DNA of 13,839 bases, from NCBI GenBank assembly GCA_963645945.1, contig CAVIUA010000001.1:1-13839 (forward strand), written 5' to 3'. The position numbers and the translations under genes were made by a program. Of this stretch, positions 11,297-13,839 are shown in pieces. Each line of letters starts with the position of its first letter. The first letter of the stretch is position 1. The notes under the pieces are model-generated. The model was given only the letters and a program-made list of their open reading frames with translations. It was not told the origin of the DNA and made no database searches. The DNA is from CAG-877 sp963645945 (GTDB taxonomy: Bacteria > Bacillota_I > Bacilli_A > RF39 > UBA660).

Positions 11297-13835
11297 GTTT
11301 TACTCCTCCCTCCTTACTTTTTTCTAATGCTTTATTAATCATCATTTCTTGTTTATCATTCATTTCAAAATTAAATTTTATATCTCCATATTTTGAATTA
11401 AGTTGACTAAATGCATTACCTATCTGAGTAGAAATACGATCATCCACATCATAATTACCAAATAAATTTATATTAGTATTAAAGAATAGATCACATACTT
11501 CTACCTTATCATCATTAACATCATAAATAATTGCAAAGTTTGAATTCATCATTATCTTAACTGGATTTCTTGTTCTATAACAATTAGAAAAAGTCTCACA
11601 CAAATTACTTGTAGATATAATATCTCTAGTAACAACATTTTCACCTTTAGTTTCTTTTTCTAAATCACATAGTGTCAAAACCAATGATTTATCTAAATTA
11701 AAATCTTTATCAGAATATTCATCATATGTATCTTTATAAATGAAAATATCATCTACTTTAGATAAATCATCATCTCTTTTATCATCTGACAAAATAAACT
11801 GCTCATTAGCATCACTATAAATTCCATAATTAAATTCTACTGGTACTTTATCTTTTATAATTGGATTTTTAGACCCTAAATCCTTTTCAAGATTACGATT
11901 AACAACCGCTGCACTTTCATTATATCCTTTACCAACAGTGACCTTTGAAACTCTTAATTTATACTCATCATCAGTTATTTTACCAGTATTATATAAATGA
12001 GAAAAATTTTCATTATCAATTCTAACTATTTCTTTAGCAACATCTTTATAAACTTCTAAAATTTGATCTGTAAAATTAGAAAGACTACCAGCCTTCTTTG
12101 TCGCAACTGAAACAAAATGTGAAGATTTTGGAAATTCAATATCATCAAAACAAATTAAATTTTTATTTCTCCATACCCAGCTTTGAGCAACTATATTATT
12201 TTCATCGTCTCTAACAACAAAAACACGTCCATTATCCTTTGTCATACTATGTACCATACACCAAGCACCAGCTTCACCAATATCTTGACAACAGCCAGTA
12301 TGATAGCCAACAGTAAGAGCTAATGGATCATCTAACTTTAAAATTTCATAAGTAAATTTATCTTGTTTTCCAGAAACTCTAGGTATACTACTGTAACATC
12401 TTACTTTTCCATAATCATATATTTTCTGTAATTTCAAAAAAGCTTCTTCTGGATAACCTGTAATTGTCACAGTTTGTGCAAGTCCTATATTACCAGATTC
12501 AACGTTATTATAATTACCAACACCTAAAGACGCAAACATACATTTTAAATCATAATTACCAGAACGATATAAAAGCCTATAATTATCAAACCTCTCTTGT
12601 AATAAAGGAAGTCTTTTATAATAATTAGGATTATTAGTAACCTCAGATAAATTATCTAAAATAAAATCTCTAAAATCAGGATCATATTTCATATCAAGAC
12701 CCGAAAAAGCAAAATGAGCTTTACTAGCAGATAAAACCTTTTCAAAATCAACTGCTTCCATAAAACATCTCATTGCTTCAATTGTTTTAGGATACTTATA
12801 AGGATTAATACTTAATTTATAATCAGTTTTTTCAGAATATAATTTATAAAATATAGATTCATTATCACCAACAGATAAACCTTCACTCTTCATACATTCT
12901 AAAACATCATTGTATTGATAAAAACCAAGAGGAAGTGTAAAGTTTTCTGAATATATCAAATCATTAGCAGAAATAATAGATTTTTCATAATTTCTAAGTT
13001 CAAACATATCATCAACATTTAACGTATTAGGTATTCCATATATAGCACTATTAATCTTATTCATAGATTTTCTATCACCATGAAAAACTCCAAACATATA
13101 AGCCATTTTTAAAAGTGTTTCTTGTTTATTATCATCAATAAAATATCTTTTATTTCTAGAAAGAATAGCCCAGTCTTTTCTATATTCAAAAAATCTATCA
13201 GCTTCATTAAAATCAAAATTAAGCATAACAACAGAACTAGGTATAAAAGTAGAACCAGTTTTCAAATACCAGTCATAAATCAAATCACTCTTACCTCTAA
13301 GAAACATATCATCAATAGTCTTAGCTTTATGTAATAATAATTTATTTGCTTTATCACCAAACAATTGATAAAAATAATAAATTTCTTTTTTATAATAATA
13401 CATAGAATTAGAAAGAGCTAATTTAAGATCAACATTTTCTAAATAAGGTATCCAAGAAGGATTAGAAGCAATAGAAAGAAAAGTTAAATTACCAGAATAA
13501 AAAACTTTTTTTAAATCATCCGGCGCATTATCATCTAAAAATAATGACTTATACTCATCACCCAAAATATGCTTATCTGAATGCTTATAGATAATAGCAC
13601 CAGAAAGAATACATTTTTTTATTTGAAAACCAATAAACTCTTTAATTACAGAAATGTCATTATTATTAATAATTTCCTCAAAAAATTCACCAGATATATA
13701 AATAGGAATTTCAGTCAATCTATCGCCAAAAGTCGATATAAGATCAAATGTTTTTTCACTTGACCCAAAGGATTTAATAATAATATCATAAATTTTGTTT
13801 TCTGACTTATAAAAAGAATTAAAGCAAAGATTCAT
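11283..13835 (-). CDS. Large uncharacterised protein with a GCCQ/SWVWR domain, possibly 5'-truncated
   Basis: I do not recognise this 850-residue protein. The N-terminal half is helical, Tyr/Phe/Asp-rich, with no signal peptide or clear membrane span. Around residues 490-580 is the best-conserved-looking part: DKFTYEILKLDDP, then VGYHTGCCQDIGEAGAWC (about residue 513), RVFVVRDDENNIVAQSWVWR and ICFDDIEFPKS. This alternating strand pattern with paired cysteines and a Trp-x-Trp-Arg looks like a compact alpha/beta domain, distantly reminiscent of PcfJ-like or GNAT folds. The C-terminal third is acidic (Asp/Asn-rich). ATG 13833-13835 is four bases from the window end, so its ribosome binding site cannot be seen and the gene may begin further out. 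It leads the ALDH-like and CDF genes. Confidence 0.75.
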   Translation of the reverse strand: MNLCFNSFYKSENKIYDIIIKSFGSSEKTFDLISTFGDRLTEIPIYISGEFFEEIINNNDISVIKEFIGFQIKKCILSGAIIYKHSDKHILGDEYKSLFLDDNAPDDLKKVFYSGNLTFLSIASNPSWIPYLENVDLKLALSNSMYYYKKEIYYFYQLFGDKANKLLLHKAKTIDDMFLRGKSDLIYDWYLKTGSTFIPSSVVMLNFDFNEADRFFEYRKDWAILSRNKRYFIDDNKQETLLKMAYMFGVFHGDRKSMNKINSAIYGIPNTLNVDDMFELRNYEKSIISANDLIYSENFTLPLGFYQYNDVLECMKSEGLSVGDNESIFYKLYSEKTDYKLSINPYKYPKTIEAMRCFMEAVDFEKVLSASKAHFAFSGLDMKYDPDFRDFILDNLSEVTNNPNYYKRLPLLQERFDNYRLLYRSGNYDLKCMFASLGVGNYNNVESGNIGLAQTVTITGYPEEAFLKLQKIYDYGKVRCYSSIPRVSGKQDKFTYEILKLDDPLALTVGYHTGCCQDIGEAGAWCMVHSMTKDNGRVFVVRDDENNIVAQSWVWRNKNLICFDDIEFPKSSHFVSVATKKAGSLSNFTDQILEVYKDVAKEIVRIDNENFSHLYNTGKITDDEYKLRVSKVTVGKGYNESAAVVNRNLEKDLGSKNPIIKDKVPVEFNYGIYSDANEQFILSDDKRDDDLSKVDDIFIYKDTYDEYSDKDFNLDKSLVLTLCDLEKETKGENVVTRDIISTSNLCETFSNCYRTRNPVKIMMNSNFAIIYDVNDDKVEVCDLFFNTNINLFGNYDVDDRISTQIGNAFSQLNSKYGDIKFNFEMNDKQEMMINKALEKSKEGGVKHGSK

Positions 13836-13839
13836 ATCT

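Noticed and set aside
1..13839. CRISPR array, prophage module or tandem repeats
   Set aside because: No regularly spaced direct repeats, integrase, attachment sites or phage structural genes were seen.

Overview
The window is very AT-rich and reads as chromosome from a low-GC Firmicute (Bacillota). Supporting signs are strong AGGAGG-type ribosome binding sites, TTGACA/TATAAT-type promoters, a cotJ spore-coat operon, a glmS ribozyme ahead of glmS, and a FemX-type cell-wall gene. Tryptophan is encoded by TGG and protein lengths fit the standard bacterial code. The compact, Asn/Lys/Ile-rich proteins suggest an uncultured gut Bacilli-like lineage, but that placement is inference.

Layout. (1) 1-720 is a small accessory patch: a leftward pair made of a 66-aa unknown protein and an XRE-type regulator carrying an in-frame TAA, facing a rightward 56-aa protein that is only an IS30-type helix-turn-helix domain with its own terminator. 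(2) 752-916 is a leftward tRNA-His(GTG) with promoter and terminator. (3) 927-2116 is a two-gene spore coat operon: an apparent CotJA-CotJB fusion followed by CotJC, closed by a hairpin terminator. (4) 2155-3529 is a FemX/FemAB-type aminoacyltransferase with a near-perfect housekeeping promoter. It converges on a MurJ/SpoVB-type flippase (3522-5180), and one hairpin covers both stop codons. (5) 5299-5535 holds an unannotated 49-aa one-span membrane protein whose upstream motif and N-terminus resemble those of the cotJ operon. (6) 5534-8421 holds leftward folD and glmS; glmS has a compact glmS ribozyme in its leader. (7) 8422 to the right end is a leftward cluster: a gene for an 850-aa or longer unknown protein, an aldehyde-dehydrogenase-like protein that appears to lack its catalytic region, a CDF-type metal exporter with a manganese-type motif, and a stand-alone Clp D1-like AAA+ ATPase.

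How they fit. GlmS feeds UDP-GlcNAc synthesis, MurJ would export lipid II, and FemX would build the cross-bridge, so the centre of the window has a peptidoglycan theme. CotJC is a Mn-catalase-like coat protein. The right-hand cluster is the least explained part: its first two genes overlap by 14 bp and the third follows 11 bp later. It is the best candidate here for an undescribed system, although no function can be assigned from sequence alone.
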